Assembly (NCBI GenBank): GCA_037953625.1
Contig: CM075656.1
Span: 88,989,001-89,053,000, forward strand
DNA length: 64,000 nucleotides
Reading direction: 5' to 3'
From: Crotalaria pallida
Taxonomy: Eukaryota; Streptophyta; Magnoliopsida; Fabales; Fabaceae
Part shown: positions 12,700 to 25,494 of the stretch, in pieces
How the letters are laid out: the number at the start of each line of letters is the position of its first letter
Position numbering within the stretch: position 1 is the stretch's first letter
Program-made: the position numbers and the translations under genes
The notes under the pieces: model-generated
Told to the model about the DNA's origin: nothing
What the model saw: the letters and a program-made list of their open reading frames with translations, nothing else
Database searches by the model: none

Positions 12700-13679
12700 A
12701 CATTAAAACTTCATAAGAAAGCAAAGGAACTTGAATGAATACTTTATGATAATTGATAAGTTCGAAAAGTAATTAAAGAACGCCTTTTGCAATTGAAAAA
12801 GAGAGAGAATCACTAAATCATTGAGTTTTCACCAAAAAGAGAATGGGTAAATCACCAAATCATGTTGACAAAGTTGATATATGAGGGGTTTTTTTTCCTA
12901 AATAAAAAATTGCATCATATATTAAGAACGATGCTGTCAAGAACTTGTGGATACACGCGATATATGACTATTCACTAATATATGACTACGTTGAGGGACC
13001 AAAAAACAGAGAGAACAAGACCAGTAGCGGCATGATGCCTTGATGAGTAAGTAACTAGTCTGGTGGTAACATTGTTTTAGCATTATCCGCCTAATTGGAA
13101 ATAACTTTTCGTGGATATAGTTTAGTTTTTTATACGACTAATGCCAATTGGAGCTAAAATTTCAAGGAAGGAAATTTCTTCATGTTTATGTAAAAATCCC
13201 TGCACATGGGCCTTCAAGGATTCCACTTCAAACCACCAATATGTGCATGAGGCCATTGTCCATAGCTTTCGAGTTGCAAGGGGATATGTTTAATCATTTC
13301 TAGCTCACGCATATATAGTATAGTAATATTGTACGTTGGTGCACGTGTGCTGTCAAAACTGTTTTTTATATTCCAAGTTGTTTCGTACATTTCGCAAGCT
13401 AACAATGTCTGCTTTGCATGATGACTCTCAAATTAACCGAGCTCAAACAATACATGACGAAGGACTTAGAGCTTGAACCAACTCAGAGGAAATCAGATAT
13501 GGACCTAACCCTTAGATAAGCAACGAGACTTATTCTTGAAATTAATCTCCAACAAATAAATGATTTAATCAAAGAAAATTATCATTAGATTATCTGCAAT
13601 TATAACGAATCAATGCTTATCTTAATAAGATAAAATGGCACAAAAATTATCCTCAAAAATAAAAAATTTATCATAAAGA

Positions 13680-14010
13680 AATACATCAGACCAAACTATC
13701 CACCGTGACAGCATCAAGCACATGGGGCTAAAGACACAACCACAACACCAAAATTGCATTACGCATAAAGTATACATTGATATATCAACATTCCTCGGAG
13801 AGACCTAAATCTCTGTCATCCTCACAGTGGTAGTTGATCCCAACTCCATCGTAGAGATTCCACAACATCACGAAAGCCACTACTAAATAGTATTAAGAGC
13901 TTCAGCCTCAATAACTGAAACGGTGTGCCCAGCTCATTCATACAAAATATACAAACTTCCTAAGAATAGGGGGTATAACGCCAAACACTATTAGAAATAG
14001 CTCAAAGCCG
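13680..14010 (-). pseudogene. Possible decayed RNase H domain of a LINE
   Basis: The minus strand reads SVIEAEALNTI, then in a shifted frame GFRDVVESL, which recalls the E-x-EAL block of plant RVT_3 RNase H domains. Stops and frameshifts are many. This is weak evidence from two short motifs. Confidence 0.3.
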
Positions 14011-15848
14011 TCTGTAACCCCTCATGCACTATATCTATATGCTTGATAGAACTATGTAGTTTTGATATGCTATTCAAATGAGTATGTAGAAACTAATCAA
14101 GAGTTTTCCCTTTTTTCAAACTAAAAATAAATCCTTAACAGTAGTCATTGCATTGTCTGATCTAGACATGACACAAGTATGTATGTACATTAAACTTAGA
14201 CAATTTTTTTATAGAAAAAAGGAAAATATTATTAGAAAGAAAAGTTGTGAAGCCTTTTTCTTTTTTCATAAAAGAAGTTGTATAAGAAATTTGACTTTTA
14301 CAAATACATATAACATTGTTGGTGTGCTATTGAGGATGACCAATAACAGACTCACTGAGATGAACCAATGTTTGTATCTTTTTGGTTTGACGGCTTTTTA
14401 ATATATCATGTGTTCTATATATTGATTGATCACTCACATTAAACATTAGGGATGCTTTCTAGCCTGTACTTAACACCAAACAGGAAAAGGTTTTAAACAC
14501 AACTTGAGAAAATAATAATATGATTCTTATTTATAAGCTTGCGTGATGGATGTGTATGAGAACTTGAGAAGAATGATAGAAACAAATAACGTGAAGACTG
14601 AGCAGGAACGGATTTGAAAAGATAGCATGAAAGTAATGTATCATGGAGGTGGCTATTAATTGGTATCGGGTTGGTGGTCCTTCAAGTATCATATTTCAGA
14701 AGATTACACATTTGATGGCAAATTGGCAAGGCCAACGAAGCAATAGTTAATGTAAGACAAAAAAGAAATTTTAATGATAATTATTCTTTTTAGGAACACA
14801 GTAGTGTGATGATCATGAAAACACTAGTCCTTTTATATGTTCTATTATTTTCTCTTATTCTTTTCTTGAATTGTTTACAGATTTATCTTTTAAATAATTA
14901 AACATTATACCCAATGTTTTTAAGAAAAGAATTCAAATTCAACATTGATATAAACAATGCCTACACAAAAATAGGGATCTGAATCACGTGAATTCGAAAA
15001 ATTGTGATTTAATTTTGATGAATTTAATAAATCTGAACCATTAAATGAAGATAAAAAATTTAGAGAGATTAATTTTGTTAAGGTGCAATGAGTCATCGGA
15101 ATTCTTTCGATTTTGCACAGTGATATTGTGATCCGTGGGAATGTATTTCCTAATAGTTGAGCAACCTAATGTTCTTTTAATCTTAATCTTTTGCTTACTG
15201 ATTTTTTTCTATGTTATGTGAACATTTAAGAAATTGAGATGTGTATTGTACTGATGATCACAATAACAATTGACAAGGTCTATTGTACCAAAACAGTTTA
15301 TATTTTTGTTGTCCGTGGCAACTCTCAAGCTCCACAAACGGGTATATAGCAAGAGAGGGTGTTTAAGAAAGTTGAAAACACGAAATTAAAATAAGTAGAG
15401 TATAAAGATAATAAAAAATATGTTTTCTTATAGACAAATTATTTTTCCCTTTTATTTAAGGGAATTGAGAGGGATGTAGTATGATTGCAGTGTTTGAACC
15501 CACAAACTGACAAACCCCGTACTTGTAGCAAATTACCAATTAATAATCTGTCTCTTAAGACGATAAAAATATGATTTTAAATTAAATTATTGACAATAGT
15601 GCTTCTAATTTTAAATGAAACACTTTGTTAATAAACCCAGCAAACATGTTGGAAATGGAGGAAAGGAGAGGAGGAAATTAAAGAGGGTTTTATTACATTT
15701 TCTGCTGCCAGCTCCCTCGAATATAAGAATATAAGAAGATTCTAATTTTTTTTTAGTGTAATACCCATACTTTGTTGTAATATAGGCCTATTTGACAACT
15801 TATGTGTAGGTTTATATATCATTTTTCATCACCAAAAAATACCTTATC
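14011..15848. other. AT-rich intergenic DNA, nothing recognised
   Basis: Short open frames here have biased, AT-driven composition and no family likeness. No clear repeat ends were seen. Confidence 0.5.
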
Positions 15849-16078
15849 TGTTATGAACAATTTGTATTTATCTAATGAATGGATAACATCATAATTTGAG
15901 TTTATTCCTACTTTATGTTTATCTTTAGTTGAAACAAATTCATGATAAGGTTTAATATTTTCCTATAAAATAGGACTAATATTTATTTGTAAACTTTGCC
16001 CAATGAAATACAATTTCTCTCTACTTCTCTTTTCTCCCTCAATTTCTTACGTCTTCATATTTTCATTAATTCATAACA
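15849..16078 (+). repeat. Left LTR of the Copia element
   Basis: 230 bp, TG...CA ends. It aligns along its length to 17733-17974 with small indels. Confidence 0.9.
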
Positions 16079-16537
16079 TGTTATCAGCACGATCATTCTT
16101 TGTTCCAAAAGGTGTGTTGAAGCTAATACATCAAAGGGTATTGAAGCAAGGTAAACTTTAATACTATTAATGTTTTATTTATTTATTTATTTTCTCTTCT
16201 TTTGATATATAATATATTGATCCCGAAGTATCTTAAAAAAAAGGCAAGCAAATCTACATTAAAAAAAAAAGATGCAAACCGAAACAGATTTGAGAAGATG
16301 CAAACAGAATTAGTGTTGATTGTATGTATAGTTTTGAAAGAAAAAAAAAAGAGTAACCGTGATACTTGAAGGATTTAAAGATCTCATAATATATATTGTT
16401 TGCACAGCGGCAAGAACTACTGCTGAAAAAAAAAAACAGATTCAAATAGGGTGGAAGTAGCACTGAACACAGTAGAAGCTGATTATGAGATATAAAGCAA
16501 GATTGATTGCCCAAATTTTTTTACAAAGACCTGACAT

Positions 16538-17500
16538 TGATTATGAGGAATAATACTTCCCTATGGTGGATGCAAGTATTCTTCGATACTTGATTAGTCG
16601 GATAATATATAAAGGATTCAATTTATGTCAAATGATGTTATAGCCTATTTTTATGGCTAACTTGATTAATAAAAATTGATATATACATGTATATATCTAT
16701 TTAGATTTAGCTAATAATTTATTTTTTTTAGTTATATATTGTTTGACTTATATATATGATGTCATTTATATCGTGCAATTATGGATATGTTTATTGCAAT
16801 TGTTTGAGAATGCTTATATGATTATGGTTCATGTTATGTGTTTATTTTAGTATCTATGTAGTTTTATTTCAATATTGTTAGAATTACCTAAAGTTAAAGA
16901 AAACATTTCAAAATGAAATACCTCGGCCTGAAGATCAAGCATTTAGCAAATTGAATTTGTGCCTATCAATTTGGGGAAAACAACTTTTAAAGTGATTTGC
17001 TTTGATAAATAACAACTAGTTTATATGTTAATCTCTGTTAGATTGTTAAATGTCATACGTGACTTAATATGTCATCTGATATTAATTTATTAGCCAAATA
17101 TTGTTATTCATCCACAAGAAGATGTTGGAATGAAGCTAAACACATACATATTTTACTATGATAAATTGAATAAAAGTCTTTATGGTTTGAAGTAAATTGA
17201 GATGTGGTATAATCGTATAAATGAATATTTAATCAATGAAGGATATAAAATGATCGAATTTGCATTGTCCATGTATTTTTATGAAAAAATATGGCAAGAA
17301 ATTTGTTATAATTGATGTTTACGTTGATGATTTGAATATTATTATAATTCCTGAAAAGCTTCCAAATGTTGTAAATTGCTTAAAGAAAGAGTTTGAAATG
17401 AAGGATTTGGAAAGAACAAAATTTTGTCTTGAATTACAAATGGAATATTTAATGAAATTTTGGTACATCATGAAACATATGCTGCGAAGGTAATAGTTTA
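16538..17500 (+). pseudogene. Copia reverse transcriptase remnants
   Basis: Fragments in changing frames read YFPMVDASILRYLI, NKSLYGLK, WYNRINEYLINEGY, then an open piece with DVYVDDLNI, matching the Copia YVDD catalytic motif, followed by KKEFEMKDLERTKFCLELQ. Stops and frameshifts make it non-functional. Confidence 0.85.
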
Positions 17501-17732
17501 ATATCTCAGAGATAATTATTCGCATCAGGGGGAGAAATAAATACGCACTACACTCTTTTTCCCTTAGTCAAGGTTTTTTTCCGATGGGTTTTCCTAACAA
17601 GGTTTTGAATGAGGCAGCATCCAATTGCGTAAGAAGAATTGTGTACTCTTTTTCCTTCACTAATTTTTCTCATAGGATTTTTTTTAGGAAGCTTTTTTTA
17701 AAGAGGCATATTAATAGTCATCCAAGGGGGAA

Positions 17733-17972
17733 TGTTATGAACAATTTGTATTTATCTAATAAGTGAAGTGAATGTCTCTATCATAGTTTGAGTTTATCCC
17801 TACTTTATGTTTATTTTTAGTTGAAACAAATTCATTATAGGGTTTCATCTTTTCCTTTAAAATAGGACTAATATTTATTTGTAAACTTTGCCCAAAAAAT
17901 GAAATACAATTTCTCCCTACTTCTCTTTTCTTCTTCAATCTCTTATGTCTTCGTATTTTCATTAATTCATAA

Positions 17973-17974
<2 letters not shown>
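17733..17974 (+). repeat. Right LTR of the Copia element
   Basis: 242 bp, starts directly after the polypurine tract; TG...CA ends. Divergence from the left LTR is visible (for example a 12-bp insertion near its start), so the insertion is not recent. Confidence 0.9.

Positions 17975-18006
<32 letters not shown>
17975..18006. repeat. (TTA)n microsatellite
   Basis: About ten uninterrupted TTA units directly abut the right LTR end. Confidence 0.95.
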
Positions 18007-18167
18007 TTGGCAATTTCAACATGTACGATATTTTTTGACATATGTGAAAAAAAATTATCGATACACTAAGTGTTAGTGTTTAAATTTTAAAATTATTATG
18101 CTACTGTACTGAATTTAAAACCAAAAATATATACTCACATTATGATATTTTGAAAAAATAAATAAAT

Positions 18168-19137
18168 TTGGGGGCTCAAAAACTAATTTGGATGTTGAAA
18201 AAATTAGATCCCAAACTTTGTCCATGGGAATTAGTCCTCAAACCCCATTTTAATTGGGAAAAGTCAGAAATATCCCTCTTTTCTCAAACCTCATTCACTA
18301 TCAACAACCCCACTACCCACTACCACCATCATCACCTTCACACGCAGCCCCCACTCCCTGCAACTCCCTGCATTGGTTTGTTGTTTTTTTTCCTCTGGTT
18401 TTAAGATGTTTATTGGTTATTACAAAATTTTCATTTTAAGAGGATATACCGTGATCGCAAGATGGACTTATCACCTTGATATTATGGATTCAAATCTTAG
18501 AAATAGACTTTCCGATTTTTATTTATACAATAAAAAATTGTAGGAGTCCATGTTTATCTTTCTCACATCCTATCATGTGGAAGTGCCTTGCATTGAGCCA
18601 CCATTGAAAATACTTTGAAAAAAAAAATAATTGCCTAGTGACTATATACAGACCGTTGAGGTTAATGAGGATCCGGTAATGAATGGCATGTTGATTATTA
18701 CAATTCTAACTTGCTGCTGCTTTTGACACAGCACTGTTGCCACGGTGTCATCGTCATCAACTTCTTGGTACACCGGCGGCGGCAGCGATGCAGATTCGAG
18801 TTACCCAGAGGCGGAGAGAGAGAGACCGAGTGAAGGAAAGAGAAAGCCATAAGAGGAGAGAGAAAGAAGAAATTAGAATTGAAATTAAGAAAAAAAAAGG
18901 AGAAAGAATAATGATGGAAGGAAGATGAAAAAGAAAGGAGGAGGGGTTTTACTCCCATCTACCTGTTTTTTGCGGTGGTCAAAGGAGGGAGGGAGTAGCG
19001 GCTGGAGGAGAAGAAGAAGAAGAAGAGAAGGTAGGTTGAGTGAATGGGGTTTGGGGTTTGTATAAAGGGATATTATTGATATTATGAAAAAAATGGGATT
19101 TGGGGATAAAAAGGGGGTTTGTAGACTAATTCCCTTT
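18168..19137. mobile_element. Candidate element with inverted subterminal repeats
   Basis: The stretch from GGGAATTAGTCCTCAAACCC near 18226 recurs inverted near 19130 (GGGAATTAGTCTACAAACCC on the minus strand), and both copies continue to CCCATTCACT. The interior has a GC-richer core at 18720-18830 and a purine-rich tract. No transposase was recognised, and target duplications were not resolved. Confidence 0.5.
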
Positions 19138-19229
19138 GTCCATTGCTACTAAACATTAAACAAGCCACATCATATGTAATGGGCCAAGATAAGTTGGGCT
19201 TATCTGATTGTATTGGATAAATAGAAGTT

Positions 19230-19800
19230 TGATTTTTGCTTTTATAGTTGAGTTTTTGGTTCCCATTTCACATTTTTAAGAACCAAAATAATTTTCACAG
19301 TTTTAATTCTTCCGTCTTTTTTGGGGACGGAAATGTTTTCCATTAGAGAAGAGACGGAAGAAAAAAATTTCAAGAATTATTAATTATTAACATATAATAA
19401 TTCTTTATTTATTTATTAATATAATAATTCTTTATTAATAATTCTGTATTTATTGTTAATTATTATATCAATATTTATTATAATAATTAACAATAAATAC
19501 AAAATAAATACAGAATTATTAATAAATAATTATTATATTAATAAATAAATAAAGAATTATTAATAAATAATTATTATATCAATAAATAAATAAAGAATTA
19601 TTATATCCTCAACAATAATTATATTATTATATCGTTAATTATATTATCATTAATTATTAATAATTCCTGAATTTTTTTCTTCCGTCTTTCCCCTGACAGA
19701 AAGCAATTCTGTCTCCTAGAAATCAGAAGAATTAAAACTGCGAAAGTTATTTTGGTTCTTGAAAATGTGAAATGGGAGTCAAAAACTCAACAATGGAGGC
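19230..19800. mobile_element. Foldback element with an AT-palindrome core
   Basis: Left arm TTGAGTTTTTGGTTCCCATT onward and the inverted right arm (TTGAGTTTTTGACTCCCATT) match for about 90 bases to TTTTAATTCTT. Between them a pure A/T foldback (about 19394-19620) alternates ATTAATAATTCTTTATTTAT-type units with their complements. Confidence 0.75.
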
Positions 19801-20327
19801 CAAAAATCAAATCCCTACAAATATAAAAGTTGAGTGGGGTTTTTGTCACTCTATTCTCATAAGTGTAGACATCCTACTTTAATTTTGAATTTCTTAAATA
19901 TCTTTATGCAAAGAAAAAACCTATTCTTCTTTTTCACTTCCAAAAACCATTGCATTTCATCCTTAATCTCACTATTCCTTTCTCTTGTTTGGCCTACTTC
20001 CTCATTTCTATTACAAATAACACCACACACTTTCACCTTATCATCCCATTATCCACTCTAGCACTTCTTCTTTTTCTTTTAGCTTTGATGCTCGAGTCAT
20101 GATCTATAGGTCACAATTTAAAATAAAGACCTTGGGCCGTGATAAGTCATGACCAAATAAAAAAACAAACAGAGGTTTGGGATAGGTAAATAAAAATGAA
20201 ATGATTGCTGCATACATCAATGAAAGAACTGAGGAAGAGGCATTGAACTGTTTAGGCATGCAAATATGCAAGCGAAGGGGAAGGTGCATGATGAATATAC
20301 ATATTCAAGCACGATAAAGACATGTAA

Positions 20328-22160
20328 GAGCATCGCCAATGCCAAACCATCACTTTGGTTCTTAGGTGGACCCCACAACATTTTTTATATTATCTCACAT
20401 TTTCACATACCTTAAGCAACTCTACCACAAATTTGCTCCAACCCCAAGAACCCAACTATGGTTCTTGAATGGACCCCACACCCTACCCCACATTACTTTT
20501 TATATATTATTTAAATACTACATATTATAATAAAAATTAAATTACAATTTAATTAATACCAATAATTCAACAACATTCATTTAAAATTACGAAAATACAT
20601 AAAAAAAATTAAAAAAACTACATTAATTTAAATGAAAAATAAATAAAAATACAAATAATAATATTTCAATTTTGGTCGTTCTCCCAAACATGTTCTACTA
20701 GATCGGCTTGAAGTTGGTGATGGGATACCCTATCACGAAAAGCGAATCTCCTTTGCAGGTGATCTTGGATATCAGGGTCACGACCGTTGTTAGATTCTTC
20801 GACCGTGTCGTTACCAACATCAGAAAAATCGAAATTACCACCATATGTGTCTCGTTCATCTTCGACAATCATATTATGTAATATGATACAAGCATACATT
20901 ATACGCGCAAGTGAGTCTAATTGCCATTGTCGACCTGGGCAACGTACGATTGCGAATCGAGCTTGGAGAACTCCAAATGCTCGCTCGATATCCTTTCTAG
21001 CACCTTCTTGCTGCTTCGCAAAAAATTGTCTCTTCTCTCCTTGTGGCATTGGGATGGTCTTGACAAATGTAGCCCATTCAGGATAAATGCCGTCTGCTAA
21101 ATAATACCCCAAATTGAAATAAGCATTGTAATGATTTTGATTGGGATCCATTTGGCTAAATGAAAATTGAAATTTTGCTTGTGAAATCTTGACACAATGT
21201 ATTCATATTTATAGAACAAGAATTTGCAACGGTTACATATTTTTGTGTATGCAACGATCATAAACGGCTATATGTAGTTTTGCAACGGTAACATAATTGT
21301 GATTGATTATATATTTTTTTTATTTGGTGAATGATTATATTTTTTTAATAGAAATCACAATAGACTCCCTCACAAACTTGCTTCAAGAAAGCAAAATTTA
21401 CTCCCTCAGACCCTCACGGTTATACTCCCTCACGTTCCCTCATATTACTCCCTCATATTACAACTTCCTATCTCTTCATCTCCCTAAAATTACTCCTTAA
21501 TTATCTCAACAAAATTACTCCCTCTCAGACCCTTATCTTTACAACTCCCTATCTCTTCATTTCCCTCATATTACTCCCTCTCTGTTTTCACGATCTCTCT
21601 CTGCCTTCCCTCTCCACAACATGCCTCTCACACACGATCCCTTCTTCTCCACTACATACCTTCTCTGCGATCCATTCTTCTCCACTGCCTTCTTTGCGAA
21701 AAAATCGAAGCCAAGGATGAAGGAAGCCATGGTGGATCGATTTTGCATGTGGATCGATTTTGGCTTGGAATCCCAATTCGGGTTTTTAGGTTTTTTTTTT
21801 CCTTTTTGATTTTAATTTTCGATCTTGTATATAGATTGAGTGTTTGTTGTAAAATAATCACTTGTTTTCTTTCTTCCCCATTCTGATCTTGTTTTGTTGA
21901 TTCTCTGTTGTTGATTTCTTCCTCCCCTCCTCCATTTTTGCTATGAACCGAGGAAAGAGAAGAAGGAAATTGTTTTTTTTTTGTTTTTCCTCTCTCCTCC
22001 GTACGGTGTGGGGTCCACCGGAGACCTCCACGCACCGTTCCGTGGCCAAGGAACGGTGCTCCCCACGAGCTGCCAGATCAGCTCCCTCCAACGCCCCGGT
22101 GCGTTCGTCGGTGGTTCGTCACGGATACCCAGGATCACGAACCCTAGGTTGGAGATGCTC
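20328..22160 (-). mobile_element. PIF/Harbinger element, internally deleted, TAA target duplication
   Basis: The ends GAGCATCGCCAATG and the reverse complement of the right end GAGCATCTCCAACC form short inverted repeats, flanked on both sides by TAA (20325-20327, 22161-22163), the 3-bp duplication of PIF/Harbinger elements. It carries a partial transposase on the minus strand. The right third holds a CTCCCTCA-rich stretch and a GC-rich terminus. Confidence 0.88.
20666..21151 (-). CDS. PIF/Harbinger transposase, C-terminal part (truncated)
   Basis: An intact 161-aa frame begins MDPNQNHYN and soon joins FNLGYYLADGIYPEWATFVK, the block that normally lies deep in DDE_Tnp_4 (ALP1-like) transposases. 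QQEGARKDIERAFGVLQARF, with the third catalytic acidic residue (E in KDIERAF), and MYACIILHNMIVEDE follow. The helix-turn-helix region and the first two catalytic Asp residues are missing, so it cannot be an active transposase alone. The MDPNQ start resembles the usual N-terminus of Harbinger-encoded proteins, which suggests that an internal deletion kept the original promoter and start and fused them in frame to the C-terminus. Upstream on the gene strand a TATAAATA box lies about 60 bases before the ATG. Confidence 0.85.
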   Translation of the reverse strand: MDPNQNHYNAYFNLGYYLADGIYPEWATFVKTIPMPQGEKRQFFAKQQEGARKDIERAFGVLQARFAIVRCPGRQWQLDSLARIMYACIILHNMIVEDERDTYGGNFDFSDVGNDTVEESNNGRDPDIQDHLQRRFAFRDRVSHHQLQADLVEHVWENDQN

Positions 22161-22163
22161 TAA

Positions 22164-23274
22164 CAATCTTGGTGCCATAGGAGAAAGAACCCAAGTACAT
22201 GCTGCCTTAATGAGACTAGGATTTCCATAATTGGTTCATTCCACCTTTGCAATGGCGCTAGTTGATTTGTATGTCAGACGAGGATTTCCTACGGTTTGGA
22301 TTCATTTTTTTTTTTTTAATTTAAGAAATGATGCTATTAATATTATATTGAGAAGTGTTAATATTTGAACTTCATTTTTTAATATTGACTTAAACCTTAA
22401 ACAATATTCTTAAACTAGCATAAACCATTTTTTTTTTTAATAATTGTAAAATATTGTTTTTTGATTTTAGTCTTTTGTAAAATAGAAAAAAATATGCTCC
22501 CGGTTCCTATAAACTTGTTTATTTTAATTTTGAACATTGTGTCTAGCTTATTTATTTATTTATTTATTTTTAAATTCGGTCACTATAATCTACTATGCAT
22601 TAACCAGAAATATTCAATCTTAAAGCAATTAATTTTCTCCATTAGTATTTCCAGTTTCAGAAAGAAATTTTTTTCTCTTATCTCAATCAGATATGGGCAT
22701 ATTGCTTGGTAAGATCAATTGGTGACTTAATAAAATACTCCGGACCATGTCCCCATTATCAAAATTGTGTTAAGAAATAAGAATGTCTCATACAGGATCA
22801 TGAAATCCTTACTTTGACGTGATCCTTTTCTTTTTAATTTTTTTTGGGCTTTACCCCCGTTTTTAAGAACTTTTTGGCAAGTTACCGCAAAGCATATGGC
22901 CATGTGTTGCAAATTCCTGTCTTCCTCAACCTGCAAGCATCTCAAATACTACCATATGCGTGTGTCAAGTGATTTTAACTTTAAGGCTAAGAATCTAGCT
23001 AACACAAAATTTTACAAGAACAGGAGGCTGTCTTATGCCATATCACTCGGTATTTCCACACCTCTTCTAAAAATGTTATTAAGGATTTGGATTTTATAGT
23101 TTCAAATTTTTATAAATTTGATAACTTCTTTCCATATTTGAAAATAGATTATTTTATTTAATTAATTACACAAAATGTAAAAATGAAAAGAGAGACTAAT
23201 ATTTTCAAATAAAAAATAATGAAGTCAATTAAGTTAGAAAATTTATAGATAGACAATCCAAATCCGTATCACCA
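22164..23274. other. Intergenic DNA, nothing firmly recognised
   Basis: An open frame at 22896-23099 (+), starting MAMCCKFLSSSTCKHLK, has fairly normal composition but no family I know and no splice or stop context that supports a gene. Confidence 0.4.
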
Positions 23275-23850
23275 TTGTGGATGCATATGAGACTCCCTCT
23301 AGTGCTTAATATAATTTTTTGTGGAGAAATTAATGGTTACCAAGAGAGTTGGTTATTTTGTTAATATTAAAGAGAAATGTGAAATTTTGATATTTTTTTA
23401 AAATTATCTTTAAAATTATTATCGAGGCTATAAAAAATGTTTAGTAAATAGAAATATTTATGAAAAAAGTAATTAAATATTGTATTACTAAAAATTGAAA
23501 CAAAATCTAATAAATAAAAAAAAACTCAAAAGCACCTTATACTATATACTTATACTATATATTTTAAGGATCAAAGGAAGTACGTATTCCCCAGCCGGTT
23601 TGCAATATAAGAAAAAATATATTTATTTTTATTTAAAATATAAGAAAAATTAACTAATATTTTTAAATTTTATTTCATTCTAAATACCAATTTTCCAAAT
23701 TATTTCTAGAAAATGATTATCTCATCTAATTTTTGTTTAATTCTCATTTTTCTAAAATAATTCTATTTTTTTATTTATAAATACAATCTACTAATAGTGT
23801 CTTAATAAACGTAAAATTATTTTTTTTTTAATTTCAAACTAGATGGAGTA
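23275..23850. mobile_element. Two adjacent decayed Stowaway-like MITEs
   Basis: ACTCCCTCTAGTGCTTAATA near 23293 to GGATCAAAGGAAGTA near 23582, and CCGGTTTGCAATATAAG near 23595 to AAACTAGATGGAGTA near 23850, look like eroded copies of the CTCCCTCCG...CGGAGGGAG families. Confidence 0.45.
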
Positions 23851-24769
23851 TTGGTATAATTTAAAACTTTGATGCGGTAATATTTTTTTTCTTTCTAATT
23901 TTCGAAGTACGTGGTGCCGCATATTTGACTTTGCGTACACACTTGAAACACAGCCTTTTCTTCATTTATTTCTCAAAGCAATTTAGTTTCACTGGTTTTA
24001 GTTGCTATCAATCTTCTCCCTGAAACGAGCTACTAACGAAACACGTTTCTTATCGAGTGATTTGTTTATGATAATATTATAGTGTTTTTATCGTTTATAT
24101 CCTTATTTTCTTTTTCCATTGTTGTTTTCATTGCATAGTTTTATTTTGTGGTTATAGATGACATACAGTAAATTTTAACTTCACATAAATTTGATATGTT
24201 TGTCTCATTATTGATTGCAAACTCAAAAAAAATTTGTGGGATAAAGGACGATTGTACTCTTCAACAAAAGAGGAATGGTCTTTGAAGACAAGCTAGCAAG
24301 CAGAATAATAAACGACAGAACCTGACTTCACAGCCATGCCTCCACGTGGAAAATTAGATCCCCTACAAGGGCGTAACGTAACCTTTGCTTACGGCAATAA
24401 AATTGGGAAGATGAACTTAGAATATATATTTTTGAGCTGGATGTTATCATCATTCCTACCTGGCTGAACAACATTGTTATCTTTTTCTCCCTTGTAAAGG
24501 CACCGACCGCCATTTTTATTGAATGAGCCTTGCAAGCATTGTATATTACAATCAATAATTTAGAACTTGGATAATACTAGTAGTATAAGACAGTATGGGG
24601 TTACTTGAAAGAATAATATTTCTCGAAAATTCAATTAATAATTATGCCATGGTTTACGAGAAAGGAAATACTAATACTATTCTTTTTGAAATGGAGAAAG
24701 GAAATAATATTCGACATCATGACTTATAATAAATGTACATAATAATAATAATTAAGGTAGTTCATCTTT

Positions 24770-25140
24770 TTTTTTTTTTGATGAACTTAAGGTAGTTCAT
24801 CTACAATCAAAACATAATCTTTTGTACCAACACTTGTTTAAAAGTCAAGAGATTTAAGAGTGGATTGAAGACATGGCTGGCATTTTAAGGAGGAATCTTG
24901 CCATTAATTATTTTCAATTTTCATGATGTTGAAAGGTCAAGATTTTATGGATGGATAATATAGGTTGAAATCTTTGACTACTCTCTTTTTATTCTCGACT
25001 TAAATTCCGACTAATTAAGAAAAAATGTTTACGTTTATATTTACATATTTAGATATAAATTAACAAATTACTAAAATTAAATAATTTTATAAATTTAAGA
25101 AACTCTTAATTTTATTTTTAATATTCATATGGTACAAAAC
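24770..25140 (+). repeat. Duplicated block B, copy 1 (upstream of lipase 1)
   Basis: From AATCTTTTGTACCAACACTT through ATGGCTGGCATTTTAAGGAG to AATTTTATAAATTTAAGAAAC this matches 33770-34140 at high identity, in the same orientation. It is non-coding. Confidence 0.88.
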
Positions 25141-25144
25141 TATG

Positions 25145-25488
25145 TATTTGGTCTTTTATCTTATTTTGCAATTTCAAATTGATCCCTTATGTTTTTATGG
25201 TATCATATTGGTCCCTCACATTTTTTTCACTATCTATCAATTTGATCCATGAATCACTTTTTAAGCAATGTGGACCAATAAGATTCGCACACGTGTCATT
25301 TCTCTCTTCGTCAACATTGGAAATGTGAACTAATACGATGTTGACACGTATGATGAATAGTGACTTAGGGACCAATTTGATTGATAAAAAAAAACATGAG
25401 AGATCAATATTATACAAAAAAAACATAAGGGACTAATTTGAAATTAAAAAATAAAGTAAGGGATCAAATACATAATTTAGCCTAACAT
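25145..25488. mobile_element. Foldback MITE-like element upstream of lipase 1
   Basis: The left arm (TTTGGTCTTTTATCTTATTT, then TTGATCCCTTATGTTTT) and the right arm (ACATAAGGGACTAATTTG, ATAAAGTAAGGGATCAAAT) are inverted repeats around a short non-repeated centre. No coding sequence. Confidence 0.75.
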
Positions 25489-25494
25489 TGTATA

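Larger units (their letters stand above)
15849..17974 (+). mobile_element. Decayed Ty1/Copia LTR retrotransposon
   Basis: Two LTRs in direct orientation, both starting TGTTATGAAC and ending TTCATAACA, enclose 1.65 kb. A primer-binding-like stretch (GTTATCAGCACGATCA) follows LTR 1, and a polypurine tract (CCAAGGGGGAA) precedes LTR 2. Flanks TTATC and TTATT could be a 5-bp target duplication with one change. The interior keeps only remnants of reverse transcriptase; gag, protease and integrase are not seen. Confidence 0.9.

Noticed and set aside
13214..13405. Minus-strand frame ending ESYGQWPHAHIGGLKWNP
   Set aside because: The ending looks protein-like, but it is short, has no splice context and no family I recognise.
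17975..18006. CRISPR-like or centromeric repeat at the TTA run
   Set aside because: It is a simple trinucleotide microsatellite without spacers.
18698..18958. Minus-strand 86-codon frame MGVKPLLLSFSSSF
   Set aside because: Phe/Ser-rich composition comes from a purine-rich tract; no domain, and it lies inside a candidate mobile element.
22896..23099. Plus-strand frame starting MAMCCKFLSSSTCKHL
   Set aside because: It vaguely resembles a transit peptide, but there is no downstream exon or domain to support a gene.
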